From: Phlegmacium glaucopus
Taxonomy: Eukaryota; Basidiomycota; Agaricomycetes; Agaricales; Cortinariaceae
Assembly: GCA_015039465.1 (NCBI GenBank)
Contig: MU130378.1
Coordinates: 314,570 to 378,569 of the forward strand
Direction: 5' to 3'
DNA: 64,000 nt
The first letter of the stretch is position 1. The number at the start of each line of letters is the position of its first letter. The notes under the pieces are model-generated. The model worked only from the letters and a program-made list of their open reading frames with translations. It ran no database searches and had not been told where the DNA came from. Positions 12,901-24,930 of the stretch are shown here, in pieces. The position numbers and the translations under genes were made by a program.

Positions 12901-14527
12901 AGCCAAGAGGAAGCGTAACGACGACGTTGCGCGGAATATTCCTGATGGTGCGAGTACGGGTTTTGTTTCTGTCCGCGATCTTTTGGTCAAAGCACCCAAG
13001 AAACGCAAATCAGCAGCAAATACGCCAAAGAACTTCGAAACTTGCGCTGAGGACGATGAAGCCGACGAAGATATTGCATCTGGTCGCGTTCTTGCACGGC
13101 GGACGCAATCTGTGGCTGCGTCAGGCGATAAACCCACTTCCAAAGTCAAACTGCGAAAATCGGCAACTATTGGTGGAACCAAGGCGACCAAAGCGAGACG
13201 GACGAAGAAGAAAGTCATCGAGCCTACACCAAGTCAATTCTCAAAGCAAGGTGCGGACGATTCTGATGATTTGGATATCGCGCAAGGAGCCATCTTGCCT
13301 GCCAACACAATACCTTCCGAGTCTATCTTACAACCGAGCCCTCAAACATCGCCCACAATACCGGTGGATTCTGTCCTTGAAATATCAGATTCTGAGCCGG
13401 CTCATATGTCGTTATCCGAAAATCCAGCTTCGCCTCTATTTTTGAGGGACGATGATCAAGATATGGGATGGATCGTAGATGACGACGATGATAATCTCGA
13501 TTTTGAGATAGTAGACTCATCGCCTTTGCTTCCTAAACGTGCTTTGGACCCTCCTGATCGAATGCAGGTTGGAAATAATTCCATCGAAATATCTGTGCCC
13601 CAGAAACATTGTTCTTTGCCGTCGTCGTCCAAGAACCTGGCGGATGATTCCGTAGAGTTCGTTGCGCCAGTTAAGAAAAGGACAATATCGAAAAGAAAGC
13701 TTCTTATATCATCTTCACCTCCCGAAATCCTTTCACCTCCCCGTTCTCCAGATGCAATTTTAGCCGCGTCCGGTTCAACCTCTTTCCTTCGTCCGATAAC
13801 GCCATCACCTGTCTCCTCCCCATACAAGATCGATACTAGCCCAGCCTCCGGCAAGGTCAAGGCCTCCATGTTACCACCTGCTCTTCCACGCAGATTTCTT
13901 GCATCTCCTGCAATTTCAGACGACAGCGTCCCAGAACCGTCGTTCCCCGTTCGACCTATTGGTGCTAATATTGCTAAAAAACGTCGAAATATATTTGATG
14001 ATGATGAACCTGAATCACCATCAGATGAAATGCCTGCTCCTTCTCAGCGTCGTAGGATTCATCGGCTTGAATCCACTCCTCCCGTTCGCAGGACTAATGA
14101 GAGTAGAATTAAGAGTAAGTCGAAACGTGCGAAACCGTCTCTCCTTTCTAGGAACCCAAATGGTTTGTTTGATGGTGAAGCTATTCACTCTGGAGACGAA
14201 GTCAGCGAAGGACGATCTGGTACCGAAGACGAAGAAAGCGAGTCAGACCGTCTTTTCCTGAAAGATTCGCCTGCCACTCAGGCGTCCCAATCGTACAACC
14301 AGAGTCTGGTTTATCGACAGAGCTTGCTCACTCAGGCTCCAGCAAATAATGTTGGGATAATACCTATGTTTTCAAATCGTCCTATTCGTCATAAACCGTT
14401 TGGAAGGATTGATGGTGCTAGATCGCGTCGACTTTTGCCGTCCAGTTCTCCACCGCCACCTGATGAAGACCTTGACCACTATGACCTCGACAGCTTCGTT
14501 GTCGATGATGACGAGGAGATCTCATAG
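9969..14527 (+). CDS. MPH1: Mph1/FANCM-type 3'-5' DNA helicase
   Basis: The start is ATG 9969 ([18 protein letters not shown]). Motif I is [12 protein letters not shown], motif Ia [13 protein letters not shown], motif II DEAH (split by an intron at about 11.29 kb), motif [11 protein letters not shown]. The second RecA lobe has [35 protein letters not shown] and the motif VI region [12 protein letters not shown]. This is the FANCM/Mph1/Fml1 group, which unwinds D-loops, reverses stalled forks and limits crossover. The C-terminal ~550 residues are low-complexity, acidic and Ser/Pro-rich with basic clusters and end before the stop at 14527; I see no nuclease domain, as expected for the fungal form. 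Confidence 0.93.
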
Positions 14528-14740
14528 CTTGTAAACTATAACCTCATAAATAGGTTTTTTTATAGGAAATACTTACATTATCGAATAATTCTAAAACCGA
14601 TACTTCCATAAAATATAAGCCTTTCTAATTTTCTAAAGAGCGTACAATATGGTGATACATAAGTGACCCTTTAAGGAAATAGTCTTAGATGTAAAGTCTT
14701 TCGAGTTCCTCTCGTCACTGTTTCATCTTTTCGTTACACC

Positions 14741-17201
14741 ATGCCTCTCCGGCTTCAGTGTCTCATAAAAGGCGAATCTATCGTCTTTCCAGTTACCCTG
14801 GGGCAGAATGATGATGTTGGCGGATTGAAGGAAATTGTACATAGCAAGCGAGCACTGGATACTTTAAAGGATGTTGGTCCTCACACTCTAGAATTGTGGA
14901 AGGTGACGCCCCATCGACGAGCTGCTATGTGAAATGACATTACTTTTCTCAGCCCAGGGACTCCGACCCCATCGCCGCCAAACCACGCAACGATCTCGTT
15001 GAACGTATTGGGCTCCTGGGAGATGACCTTTCAAAATTTGCAGATGAATTAGAGGCCGTGGACAGCGTCTTCGATACCTTTCCAACACAGCCTCCCAGTG
15101 ACTACATCCACATAATTGTAAAGGTCCCGCGTACCAGTGAGTAAGAGTGGATCTTGCAGCTGAGCGTTGCTGACAAGATTCTGCCCCTAAAACCTTTTCC
15201 GCGATCTCATCAGCCACAATCAGTCCAAGTACGTCTAACGAATCTAATGCCAGCTCTGTTTCATCTCTTTCTGGTGAGCAGGGAGTAAATCTTCATGACT
15301 GAGCATTCCTGATGACAAAATGTCTCGTTTGTCGCCCTTTTGTTTCCACCACCTTGTCATGGTTTCACGAATCATCTGCCCCCATCTCCGATCGTGCATT
15401 TCATGGCTTTGAACTAGGTATATACCATTCATCTTGGCCCCGGTGCGTCATGGTGCTGATGTTGTTTTACAGATGGATATTTTTCCGCCATTTACCGGAG
15501 TTTTTGGCAGTGTGGGGAGCATATATTTGCCAGGCGCCATGTCCGGATCCCCGATCCATTGTCATCAGAACTGGATGGTAATTCGGAGACGCTGGAGTTG
15601 GAAGTTATTGATCTCCCAGAAGGGTCAGAAAAGGCATTCATTACCGAGGTCCCAAAACTCCTTGTTGTTCCAATTTATGAGACTTTCTGGGATGTTCTGA
15701 AAGGTGAAGATCAGTGTTGGCAAGCTCTGCAATCACCAAGGTTTTCCCATTCATGCCATGCGACTATTGTCATAGGCCAACCTGGCGTCGGTCAGTGCGT
15801 GATTGCATATATATTCTATAATTTTGACTTATTGGATTTGATACACCAGGAAAGTCAGTCTTTCTGATATATGTACTTCTTCGTCGACTGGTAAATGGTA
15901 TGACCACCATTTACTGCGACAGGGGTGCATATGTTCACATATTCGACCGCACGGGAGTCAGAAGGTTGACTTTGTCTGACAAATCTCGCATTCCAGAACT
16001 AGATAACAATTTGGAATGTTGTGCATTGGTTAATCTCGGAGATAAGCTCAAATTGGTGCCTCAAGTGTTTTACCCGCAACTTCGTAAGGGCAGGGTCGTT
16101 GTGGCTACTTCACCGAGCATGGAACATTGGTCCACCTTTTCTCACGAGCACCCGGCGAGGCTCTGCTGTATGCCTACATGGGAATGGGGGCCTATATATT
16201 TTGCAAGGTGAGTGAAAGTAACCACATATTTGTCACTTATAGTCAATATCCATTTCAGCTTACTTTATGCCCGCAAAGATTTGAACATGTTTGATCTGGA
16301 TCACTTTAAGGCACTGTGGGGAGCTTATTCCATCTTCCATGGAATCCCACGATCCTGCTTCGGGTCCCTCGATCCCTTTGTTTTGAAGATGCAGGAGGCG
16401 GACATCCAGAATGCCCTGGACAGCACATCGTTTTTGGACGACTTCGCTCGCGCATTCACGGGACAGTTATCTGTCAATCCGAACACAAGTCACTGTCTAG
16501 TTAGAGTGGAGCCCGTTGATACCGAGTGGCTCACGACACGCACAGAAATAAAGAGCAACTACATCGCCGAACTTGTATTTGAACGCATTCGTAAACTTAC
16601 GAAGGCGCGGTTTTCGGATACACTGATGAAGTATCTCGCTGATCCTAATGCTCATGGCCCAGGCAGCATTCTGTTCGAACAAGCCATGCATTATTCCATT
16701 CGTAAGGGCCTCACATTGACTATGGCATCCCTGCTCTCTGGCACGACACTGGATGTTTCCATACCTCCTGTTGAGAAGAACGGGAAAAGCCGTTATTATT
16801 CTTTATCCATTTGGGAAAAGTCGGGATCCCCAAACGTCCATCCGGATTTTCTCGACCTTTACATGACCCCAATATCAAAAATCAAGCCTTCAATTGATGC
16901 ACTGTTTATCTCTTCAAAATATATTACATACCTCTTCCAGATGACAGTGTCCAGCCATCATCCTCTCAATTTTCGAGGGCTCGATACGGTTTTCAACCAA
17001 CTTCCAGCAAAAGCACAGAAGGATGTACGCTTCGTGTTTATCATACCTGCTAAAGGCCCATCAGGAGAGGACCACCAGGGGATTCAGACAGTTCAGAAAA
17101 TTGACACCCCTCAGAATGCAGATGTACAAAAAGTCAAAAAGTTTAAAGGACTTCCACAGTATGTTTGCCGGCTGGACATGAACAAGATAGGATGGGTTTA
17201 G
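14741..17201 (+). CDS. Crinkler (CRN/CR-toxin-like) family protein
   Basis: The N-terminal exon (LRLQCLIKGESIVFPVTLG...LKEIV...LELWK) matches the ubiquitin-like header of Crinkler proteins. It splices after WK into a linker (RDSDPIAAKPRNDLVERIG). A P-loop NTPase domain follows; its Walker A (GQPGVGKSVFLIYVLLRRL) is rebuilt by removing the intron at about 15.79-15.85 kb. The last exon carries a C-terminal region (DALFISSKYITYLFQMTVS, FRGLDTVFNQLP, FKGLPQYVCRLDM) resembling the restriction-endonuclease-like domain seen in such proteins. Published comparative work relates this header-NTPase-nuclease architecture to effectors and genome-conflict systems. Exon joins at 15.1-15.5 kb are uncertain. 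Its role in this fungus is unknown. Confidence 0.75.
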
Positions 17202-17359
17202 TTTGGCTGTTCAATTCTTGTTTCATTTGTGTATGCCTAGTTTGTACTATAGTAGTAGCTACCTGTGAGTTAGTAGAAATGCACCATTTGCGAGGGAAGA
17301 CATAGCAGATTTAGCCCAGAGATTGGCGGCGTGAGTTGTCTCCGCCCCGTTTGTTTATT

Positions 17360-19008
17360 TTAGCCCGTCTTGACTGCTCTCCTGACATAGACATCTTTGA
17401 AGGCTCCATTTGGCTGTCCTTCAGGTTTGACAAAACCTGCCTTTCGTTTTTCCTCGGCAAGCTGACGAACGACATCCAGAAAATCATCAACGGCGGCATC
17501 GGATGTCTGGATATGGATAACAAGTCGTGAGCCACCGAGGAAAAGAGGTTCAGGCAGAGCCGACCCGCGCTCAGCGATCTCATCGTAGGTGACCCCAACC
17601 GGCGAAGGATCATAAAATATCTGTCGCATCATCAATGCACATTCTAGATGAGAAAAGTAATAATTTGTATAACTGACCATGCAAGTCTCCGCTCTACTTG
17701 AAATATTAGCACCGATATCCTCAAGGCCAGCCTCTAGTCTTCTGGTAAGAGCATGTACTCTTGGGAGCAAAGGGAAGTTGTGCGTAAGTGCATATGCTGC
17801 AGAGGCGGCGAGAGCACCTGTCTGTCGCATACCCCCTCCGAGGAGCTTGCGGAACCAACGGGCCTTGGTAATGAATTCCTTTGTTCCGACAAGGCAGGAT
17901 CCTATGGGAGCACCTACGTTCAATAGCAGTGATTAAGCAATGTCATATCTCTGTGCTTGTTGGTTGAAAGAACTACTAACCTAAGCCTTTGCTAAAACAT
18001 AAACTGACTGAATCAAATGGATCGCATAACTCCTTGATTGGGGTGACTGTTTCAGCGGCTACGTGCCAGATTCTAGCACCATCAAGATGCATTTTGAGGC
18101 CTAGAGCATGTACATAATCTGAGATGGCGATAACTTCGTCTTGGGGGATGATAGTTCCGTTGAGAGTATTTTCAAGGGCAATAACTTCGGTCGGAGCACT
18201 ACGATGATTGATAGATTAAACGATAAGATTATTTGATTCACGTTGGACGTACAAATGGACATCAGTCGAAATTATGATGTTATCCTTGACGTCTTGCAGG
18301 GTGAGATGGTGTCCTTGCATATATGTTTTAGTTTGCGTCGCTTTAAGGAGGTAACTTGTTTCACACTCACCATTAGAAGGCACGGCAGCGATGAGGGCGG
18401 CCCCAGAGTGAAATGCTGCACCGCCTGCTTCGTATCTAAAACGTAACCTTAGGATATAATAACCTCTTGGAGGGGATGGGACTTACTTGTGGATATGGGC
18501 ACGATGATCACATAATACGGAATAAGGAGGTTGCTTGAGATGAGTTCTGAGTGCAATCTGGTTTGAAGCTGTTCCAGAGGGAACGAATAAGCCTGCTTCC
18601 TTTCCAGTTAATTTTGCGACGTGGGCCTCTAATGCTCTAAAGAGCAGGGGTTATCAAGAATAGAAAGAAAAGTAAATCATGAAACGAACGCAGTAGACAG
18701 TTCAAAGTATACATCGTCACCTAAGGTTGCAAGACTGGAATATGAAAGCATTCCTTCGGTTGGTACTGCATATACTGTACTGAGATATAATTGCGAGATA
18801 AATGAGATATTTGAGCTCAACCTGTGACAGTGTCGGCTGGTTGAAAAAAGCGAGTAAGAATGCTGACCAGATAAATAAGGCTTTCTGACTCACATATAAA
18901 AGTCCGGGAAATCTCTCTCCTCTTGATTGCATTATCTGCAGCTTGAGTTTTGGAGAGGACATCAACCCCGACCTGGTCATTGATGGTGGCAATGGTTGTG
19001 GTAGACAT
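17360..19008 (-). CDS. GLY1: Low-specificity L-threonine aldolase
   Basis: The enzyme is PLP-dependent and cleaves threonine to glycine and acetaldehyde in the cytosol. The start is MSTTTIATINDQVGV at 19008. The family signature SDTVTVPTEGM is assembled from three exons, one of only 15 nt (18822-18836). Further signatures are LTGKEAGLFVPSGTASNQIAL, HIHKYEAGG, HLDGARIWHVAAE and the PLP-lysine region VSLCFSKGLGAPIGSCLVG, followed by MRQTGALAASAAYAL. The Arg usually seen just before SDT appears as Ile in my reading. At least seven short introns are present. The stop at 17360 lies 158 bp from the convergent Crinkler-like gene. Confidence 0.93.
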
Positions 19009-19260
19009 TGTGCGTGTGTGATAGATAGTGGTTCTCTGGAGATAAAAAATATTTTTACGATGCTCTGGCTCTTATAATAAATAGTATCATGTGAACCATG
19101 ATTACGGAGGCTCACAGATTTCAAATCGTGTGGTGAGAGTCGGACAGTTCTATTTTTGGGGGTCGGATCGATGGCATTACTTATGTAATAAGTATATAAT
19201 ATCCAAAAATTTTGATTTTATTTGATCCAACCGCCATCTTTAATCTCTCTCAAGTTCGAC

Positions 19261-19665
19261 ATGGGCAACGTGCATTCATATTTAAACGATATTTCTTTCC
19301 ATTTCTGATCCACATCTATGGGCAGGGCGCTAAGGCTGCACAGAAACGTGAGCGCAATGCTGAGAAGGGGGCAAAAGGTTCCAAAAGTCAGGCCAAAATC
19401 AACGAAGCCGCCAAATCGATAGTCTGTGCAACATGCAAACAGCCTTTTGTGAGCTTTGTGTATACTTTCGGGTAGCTGCTACTAATCAGTCGTTCTCGAT
19501 AGTTGATTACTACACGTGCGCCTGCGTAAGTCATCGAGTTATCCTCGCCTACTCTTCAAGCCAACTTATGTCATGCGCGCTTCGCATTTCAACAGTCTTG
19601 AACAACATTCAGTAAACAAGCATTCCAAGACAATGGCAGATTGCTTCCCAAATTTCGGAAAGTAG
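19261..19665 (+). CDS. Small C2H2 zinc-finger protein (74 aa)
   Basis: Four tiny exons (19261-19269, 19326-19448, 19503-19525, 19596-19665) sum to 225 nt: 74 residues plus stop. The product reads MGNGAKAAQKRERN..., a Lys/Arg/Glu-rich N-terminus, then IVCATCKQPFLITTRAPALEQHSVNKH: one C2H2 finger (CxxC, HxxxxH). This matches a widespread eukaryotic family of about 70-80 residue proteins with MGNGAKA-type starts, related to SERF/4F5-like proteins with an added finger. The function is not established. No single frame shows it; it emerges only after splicing, with all junctions GT-AG and in phase. Confidence 0.82.
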
Positions 19666-19793
19666 ACGGTCCAATTTTTGACCATAGTATATAGAGAGGG
19701 TTTCTATGTCATATCCATTGCGTCGTCTACCACTAGAAGAGTGGTACGGATGACGGATTACTTCAATTCAATACATATAGGGGTTTTGTGAGT

Positions 19794-20208
19794 CTATAGT
19801 GAACCGAAACCTCCGCTAGCTCCTGATGCAGCATTGGCCGCCCCCCGACTTTGAAGCTTTTCTCCAACTTTCTTCTGCACTTCATTGAACTTGGCAACAC
19901 ATCTATCGATGCAAACGCTCTCGCCCTTGTTCAAGTCGGCGTCGGCATATCGTGCACTTATGCATTTAGTGTGACATGACCTATTGGAAGGTAAATGAAT
20001 GAGTCAACCGAAGCGGAACGCGTCCATATTCACTGACTGGACCATACGGTTGAAGAAATCCGTCACTGTATCAAGCCTGCAAACACATTTTTAAAAAAAA
20101 CGGGGCTAGTTAGGAAGAACCATGAACGCACTCTGTAATGGCCATCTCAATTTTGTCGAGATTCACCCCCGAGGGTGCTGCAGAGTTTCCAGTTCTGAGG
20201 AACGACAT
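19794..20208 (-). CDS. TIM10: Mitochondrial intermembrane-space chaperone Tim10
   Basis: Spliced from three exons, the ~100-residue product starts MSFLRTGNSAAPSG and has the twin CX3C motif: CHTKC and CIDRC, with LNKGES between them and VQKKVGEKLQ after. The segment LDTVTDFFNRMVQ corresponds to the first helix. Small Tims form hexamers (Tim9-Tim10) that carry hydrophobic carrier proteins across the intermembrane space. The sequence between and after the motifs fits Tim10 better than Tim9, Tim8 or Tim13. Introns use GTGCGT and GTCAGT donors and keep frame. Confidence 0.9.
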
Positions 20209-20286
20209 GGACGTTGTAAATGGATTAGCTTGGTCACGTTTTCGATCATGAAATAGGAAAAAAAAAAAGAAAAAAAAAGGGTTGAT

Positions 20287-23200
20287 ATGACCTTTGAGAT
20301 GGGAGATACAACGACGCTCTCAGTGCACCGTTGTAGGTTCATCGATTATACTCCTTCAGCTATAACTGCCTTGGCATTTCCTCCATTGCCTCTTCCATCC
20401 GTGAAGGGTAAAAAAAAAACGACTGCCGGAAAACAGTCGTTCAAATTCGGTCTCCTTGCTGTTGGCCATGCAAACGGTAACATTGATATCTGTGAATGGA
20501 TGGGTGCAGAACGTGATATTCAATGTTCTCAAGCTTGGGTGGTCCGCAAAGTCCGTTTCTTGTGTTTTTTTATTTTAAAAAAAACCCCTCAAACGCGGTC
20601 TTGACAATTAAATTTTTTGGTTATAGACACTGCCTGGCCCTTACCCATCTAAAGTCGATTCTCTTGCGTTTGTCATTCGCCATCCAGAAGATCTAGAAGA
20701 GGATGCTGTCCCTACACTTTCAGATCTACGTTTATTCAGCTCAGGTGGGGGAAGAGAACTTCTAGAATGGGACCTGGAGCGCTCATGTATCCGAGTATGG
20801 TTTCCAGTATTTCTTTCCAATATGTCTCAGCTAACTTAACTGATTTCTCAAAGAGAACCATCAGCTCTCAAGGCGGTTCCATATGGTCTATCGCTGCCAA
20901 CCCCTCATCTTCCTCTCTCGCACTCGGGTGTGAGGACGGCACAGTTCGTATTCTTTCCATAGCGAACGATACTTTAACCCACTCGCGTCGCTTCGACAGA
21001 GTGAAGTGCCGTATGCTGAGTATCGCATGGGGTCCACCCGTGCCACCCAAGAGCAAAACAAAAATAAAAAAGGACACTAATCCTGAGGCGGAATCTGACG
21101 ACGACGACGACGATGAATGGAGCGACTCCTGGTTGGTCACTGGCTGTTCAGATAGTAGTCTACGGAAATGGGACGTAACAACTGGACGAATGATTGATAG
21201 AATGGGAACTAACAAAATGCGAGGAGAGCGCACGTTGGTTTGGACGGTTGGAGTTCTTGGGTTGGTGCAATGTCCCTTTCTCTCACTGAATAGATAATCG
21301 AACCAGACTTTATTGAATAGGGACGGCACAATTATTTCTGGAGACTCTTTAGGAATGGTCAAATTTTGGGACTCGAGAACATGCACGCAGCTTCACACCT
21401 TTCAAGCCCATGGAGCAGACGTCCTATGTATGGCCATCAGCCCCGTACGTTTTACCCCCTCAATTTCTTCCCCCTCCCTTTATTGATACCCAATTTTATA
21501 ATTCTAGGAAGGAAAGGCCGTTTACACGGCAAGCGTCGACCAGAAAACTGTCCAATTCTCCCTTGTTAAAACCTCTACTAACGACAAGGGATCTTCCTCT
21601 ACCCGATGGACACAATCCTCCGCCCGACGGATGCACTCTCATGACGTACGCGCACTTACTATTTGGCCTCCCTACACACCCCTCCCCCATAACTACCAAA
21701 GACAATTCCCAATAGACATTGCACCTATCCTCGCATCCGGAGGTCTCGACATGTCCGTCGTGCTCACACCCGCAGCACTACCAACAAATACCATCGTCAA
21801 AATCACGAACCCACTTAACACGAGTACAGAAGCTACTTTCGAAGATGCGTATCATCGAAAACTGGCTTATGTCGCTCGTGGTGCTGTGCGTGTATCGAGA
21901 GGGGCGAGATTAGTGTCGTGTGTTCGAGAGGCTGGGTTAACTGTGTGGAGGATACACAATAAACCGGAAGATAAATGTGAAGGAGATGATAAAAATGTGG
22001 ATATGTCGGGTGCTATACCTGAACCCTTTGCGGGAGGATGGGATAAAGTGCTGGAGATGGAGTTTTTGGTGCATTCCAACATCATCGCACACGAGATATC
22101 GGATGATGGCCAATGGCTCGCTATATCAGATATGTACGAGACGAAACTTTTCAATTTACGATCAGACGTACGTTTTCTGCTTAGATTTCTGAAGCTCTTT
22201 ATATTCTAAACATCCCTTTTGACCTGCAGGCAGAAGGCCAGATTAACCTCAAACGGATAAAAGAATTTCCTTCTATCCTACAAGCCCATATTCCCGCCTC
22301 GTCTTCCCGTCCTCCGCCCCTCGGCGGTCTAGCATTCCATTTCACACCCGATTCTTCCAAGTTAATCATGTCCACAGCTGTGCCCTCTTACATCTTGGTG
22401 ATAGACTTGACAAGCGAGAAACCGCGTGTGTTGCGTCGATTCGACCATCACCGGATACAGGATTCAATAGTGCACAACAGAGTTTTGAAGGGAAGAGCAT
22501 TAAAAGGAATCCAAGGCAAAGCAAAAATCAATGGTGTACATGTCAATGGGGATGTAGATATGGACATGGCGGATGCTGAGTCTCCTCGAGAGGAAGAGAA
22601 ACAAGATACTGGTGATGACGATGAAGACGAAGAGGAGGATGAAATAACAACTCCTGCTTTGGTCAGCGTCGACCGAATAGCAGTGAGCGCCGATGGCCAA
22701 TGGCTCGCCACATCAGATAGCCGAGCCCGAACACATATATTCAACTTGGACTCCATCTCAGTAAGTTCTTCCAACGTCTTCATCTTTGATTCAATTTTAT
22801 TTTGACCCTATACTTCTAGCATCACTGCACATTACCTTCCTTCCACCGATCCGCCCAAGCCCTAGCTTTCGACCCAATGCACCCTTCTTCCCTTCTCCTC
22901 GCCTTCCCAGACAACACCATCCAGATCTATGACGTCGAAACACGTCAATTCCCCTCTTGGGGTAAAGAACTCATCTCAAGCCTACCCAAACGATTTACAT
23001 ACGCACACGACCCCATACTGGGAGTCGCATTCGATCCAGCCCCTTCATCTTCTCATCCTGAGCAGACGTCGACGAAGGCGCGATTTATTCTTTTTTGGGG
23101 TGCGACTTGGTTGTTCAAGGCTGCGCTGGATACGAGTCTGCGTGTTGCCGGGAAAAAGAGGAGGAGAGATGCGATGAGTGGTGGTGGCGGTGCTGCTGCT

Positions 23201-23383
23201 GCTGCAGGAGGGGTAGATGAAGAACGGCCCTGGAAAGATGATAAACTGATCTTGCAGTACCGCCCGATAGCCTGCTGTGATTTCTTGGCCAAGAACGAAT
23301 TGGTGGTGGTCGAACGCCCCTTGGTTGATATCCTGGCTACCTTGCCACCTGCATATTTCAAGCACAAGTACGGTGCTTCTTGA
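20287..23383 (+). CDS. UTP4: U3 snoRNP subunit Utp4 (cirhin), WD40 protein
   Basis: The N-terminus (TLSVHRCRFIDYTPSAITALAF) is the Utp4/cirhin signature, followed by WD repeats: GLLAVGHANGNIDICEW, LFSSGGGRELLEWDLE, GGSIWSIAANPSSSSLALGCEDGTVRIL, DRVKCRMLSIAWGPP, WLVTGCSDSSLRKWDVTTGR, WTVGVL..DGTIISGDSLGMVKFWD and HSHDVRALTIWPP. The C-terminal half has DRIAVSADGQWLATSDSRARTHIFNL and ends near RPLVDILATLPPAYFKHKYGAS. Utp4 is part of the t-UTP/UtpA complex that starts SSU processome assembly on pre-rRNA in the nucleolus. Another ATG, 12 nt into the frame at 20299, is an equally possible start. Confidence 0.92.
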
Positions 23384-23748
23384 ACTGGTCATTGTCGATA
23401 TTAGTTTATCATCGTCAATTGTATCAGTTTCGTTGGTATAGATGATTTTATAAAAAACTGATGTGTGTCTATACATTTGGAAGTATTAGATTCAGAAACA
23501 ATGATGCTTTTTCTAAAACCACAAAAAAAAGAAAGAAACAATGAATGGATGGGTGATAAATGGTGTCGAAAGAAAAGAATATAGGGAGATACTTTATATG
23601 TGCTAAAAGGATACAATTGATGATGTCGACACATTAAGATTGTAATCTTGAATATCTACAAAAAATGGAGATTTTGAGCATGGGAGGATGCTGGAGGGAT
23701 GTAAGACCAGTTGATGGCCATAACTGATGGTAAACGACCTATGAGTCA
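23384..23748. other. Convergent 3' intergenic region
   Basis: AT-rich spacer between the Utp4 stop and the Mpv17-family stop. No gene visible; presumably 3' UTRs. Confidence 0.5.
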
Positions 23749-24693
23749 AGGGTTTTACGCATCGCGTCCTGCTTCCTGTCTTCCCTGAATAGAAGCAGCG
23801 TGAGTGTCTCAGTAAATATCAACAAAGAAGGAAAAGCTTACTCGGAATTTAGAATAGACAAATACAGCGTCCAGAAAACTCCACAGGCTTGTGACAACGG
23901 GACACGGTAGGCAAGAGGTGTATAACGGAAATTGATAAACTGTGATCGACATTTCAGACTTTGAAAATTACAAAGTTTTTGTCTAAAGGACTGACCTGGG
24001 CAGCAGGCCATACTTTCCAGTTCGCAATGAGAGCCGTTTGGTAGATATCCTTGAACTTTTCCCGTATTTGTCGAGGACTACGTGCTTCCATCATGCCAAT
24101 TGAGCCTAAGAAAAAAGCGAGCTAATATTTGTAGGTTAGCTGGATCCAGGCTTCGAAATGTGAAGACATACACCAATGGGAGCCCTGGAATGATTGGTCA
24201 GTTAGGATGATTCGAATACAGAGGGATTGCTTTAAATACACAATGAGTTGGTCGCAAGCTACGCGCTTAGATAGAGCTTTGAAGGAGATTTTGCTAGATA
24301 CTCTGCCTCTCTTTATTTGCATAATCCGTAGTGGGAACTGCAATTCTAAAAATCTATTCCAACGTCCCATTAACGGGCCTGTGCACAGTGAGGATATTGT
24401 TGATTTATACATTGAAAAGAAAAAAACACACTTATCGTGAAACCGTAACAGAAGAATCGTAGACTGCGTGCAAGATCATAGCGACGGTATTCCTCATGTT
24501 CTTTCCTCCACTACAAAACGATGGTATCATCAATGATCGGGCAATGTAAACTCGGACATACGGTATTTTGAGAAACTTGAGCTACAAAGTCGCCCAGTGC
24601 GTTTAGGCAACCACCAGTGATAGCCAGAGTCGTGTTAGGATGTGTCTCGAAAGAGTGCTGATAGGCTCGGGCAATGGTGAGTGCAGCAGCCAT
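23749..24693 (-). CDS. Mpv17/PMP22 family membrane protein
   Basis: The start is MAAALTIARAYQHSFETHPNTT at 24693. Signature segments follow in family order: LAITGGCLNALGDFVAQ, W-R-K-E-H..YRRYDLARSLRFFCYGFT, PLMGRWNRFLE, DQLIVAPIG, FFLGSIGMMEARSPRQI, IANWKVWPAAQ and FINFRYTPLAYRVP...CGVFWTLYLSILNSE. Several short hydrophobic segments fit the four-helix fold. Members sit in the mitochondrial inner membrane (Sym1/MPV17) or in peroxisomes; I cannot decide which. The usual FTxGPL is FTISPL here. The last exon is EEDRKQDAMRKTLDS. The start is 237 bp from the divergent secreted-protein gene. Confidence 0.88.
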
Positions 24694-24930
24694 ATATAGT
24701 TGGCGCAAACTTTGGAGAAGAGGCTAACTTATAGGGTGTAAGTACCTTAGGAGTACTTGAGGTCATCGACTTGGAGTTTGGATAACATAAATTTAGATGA
24801 CTTATTAGATCATGTGACGAGCGCGATACCCGACTTTGCCAAACAATGCCATACATCTCCAGTCAGCCGCTGTGAAGCGCAGCTATCATCAAATTACAAT
24901 CACTAGCACCAACTACACCATTCACATAAT

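Noticed and set aside
12898..13218. Long frame on the minus strand inside the Mph1 gene
   Set aside because: It is the complement of the Mph1 C-terminal low-complexity region; no start context or family.
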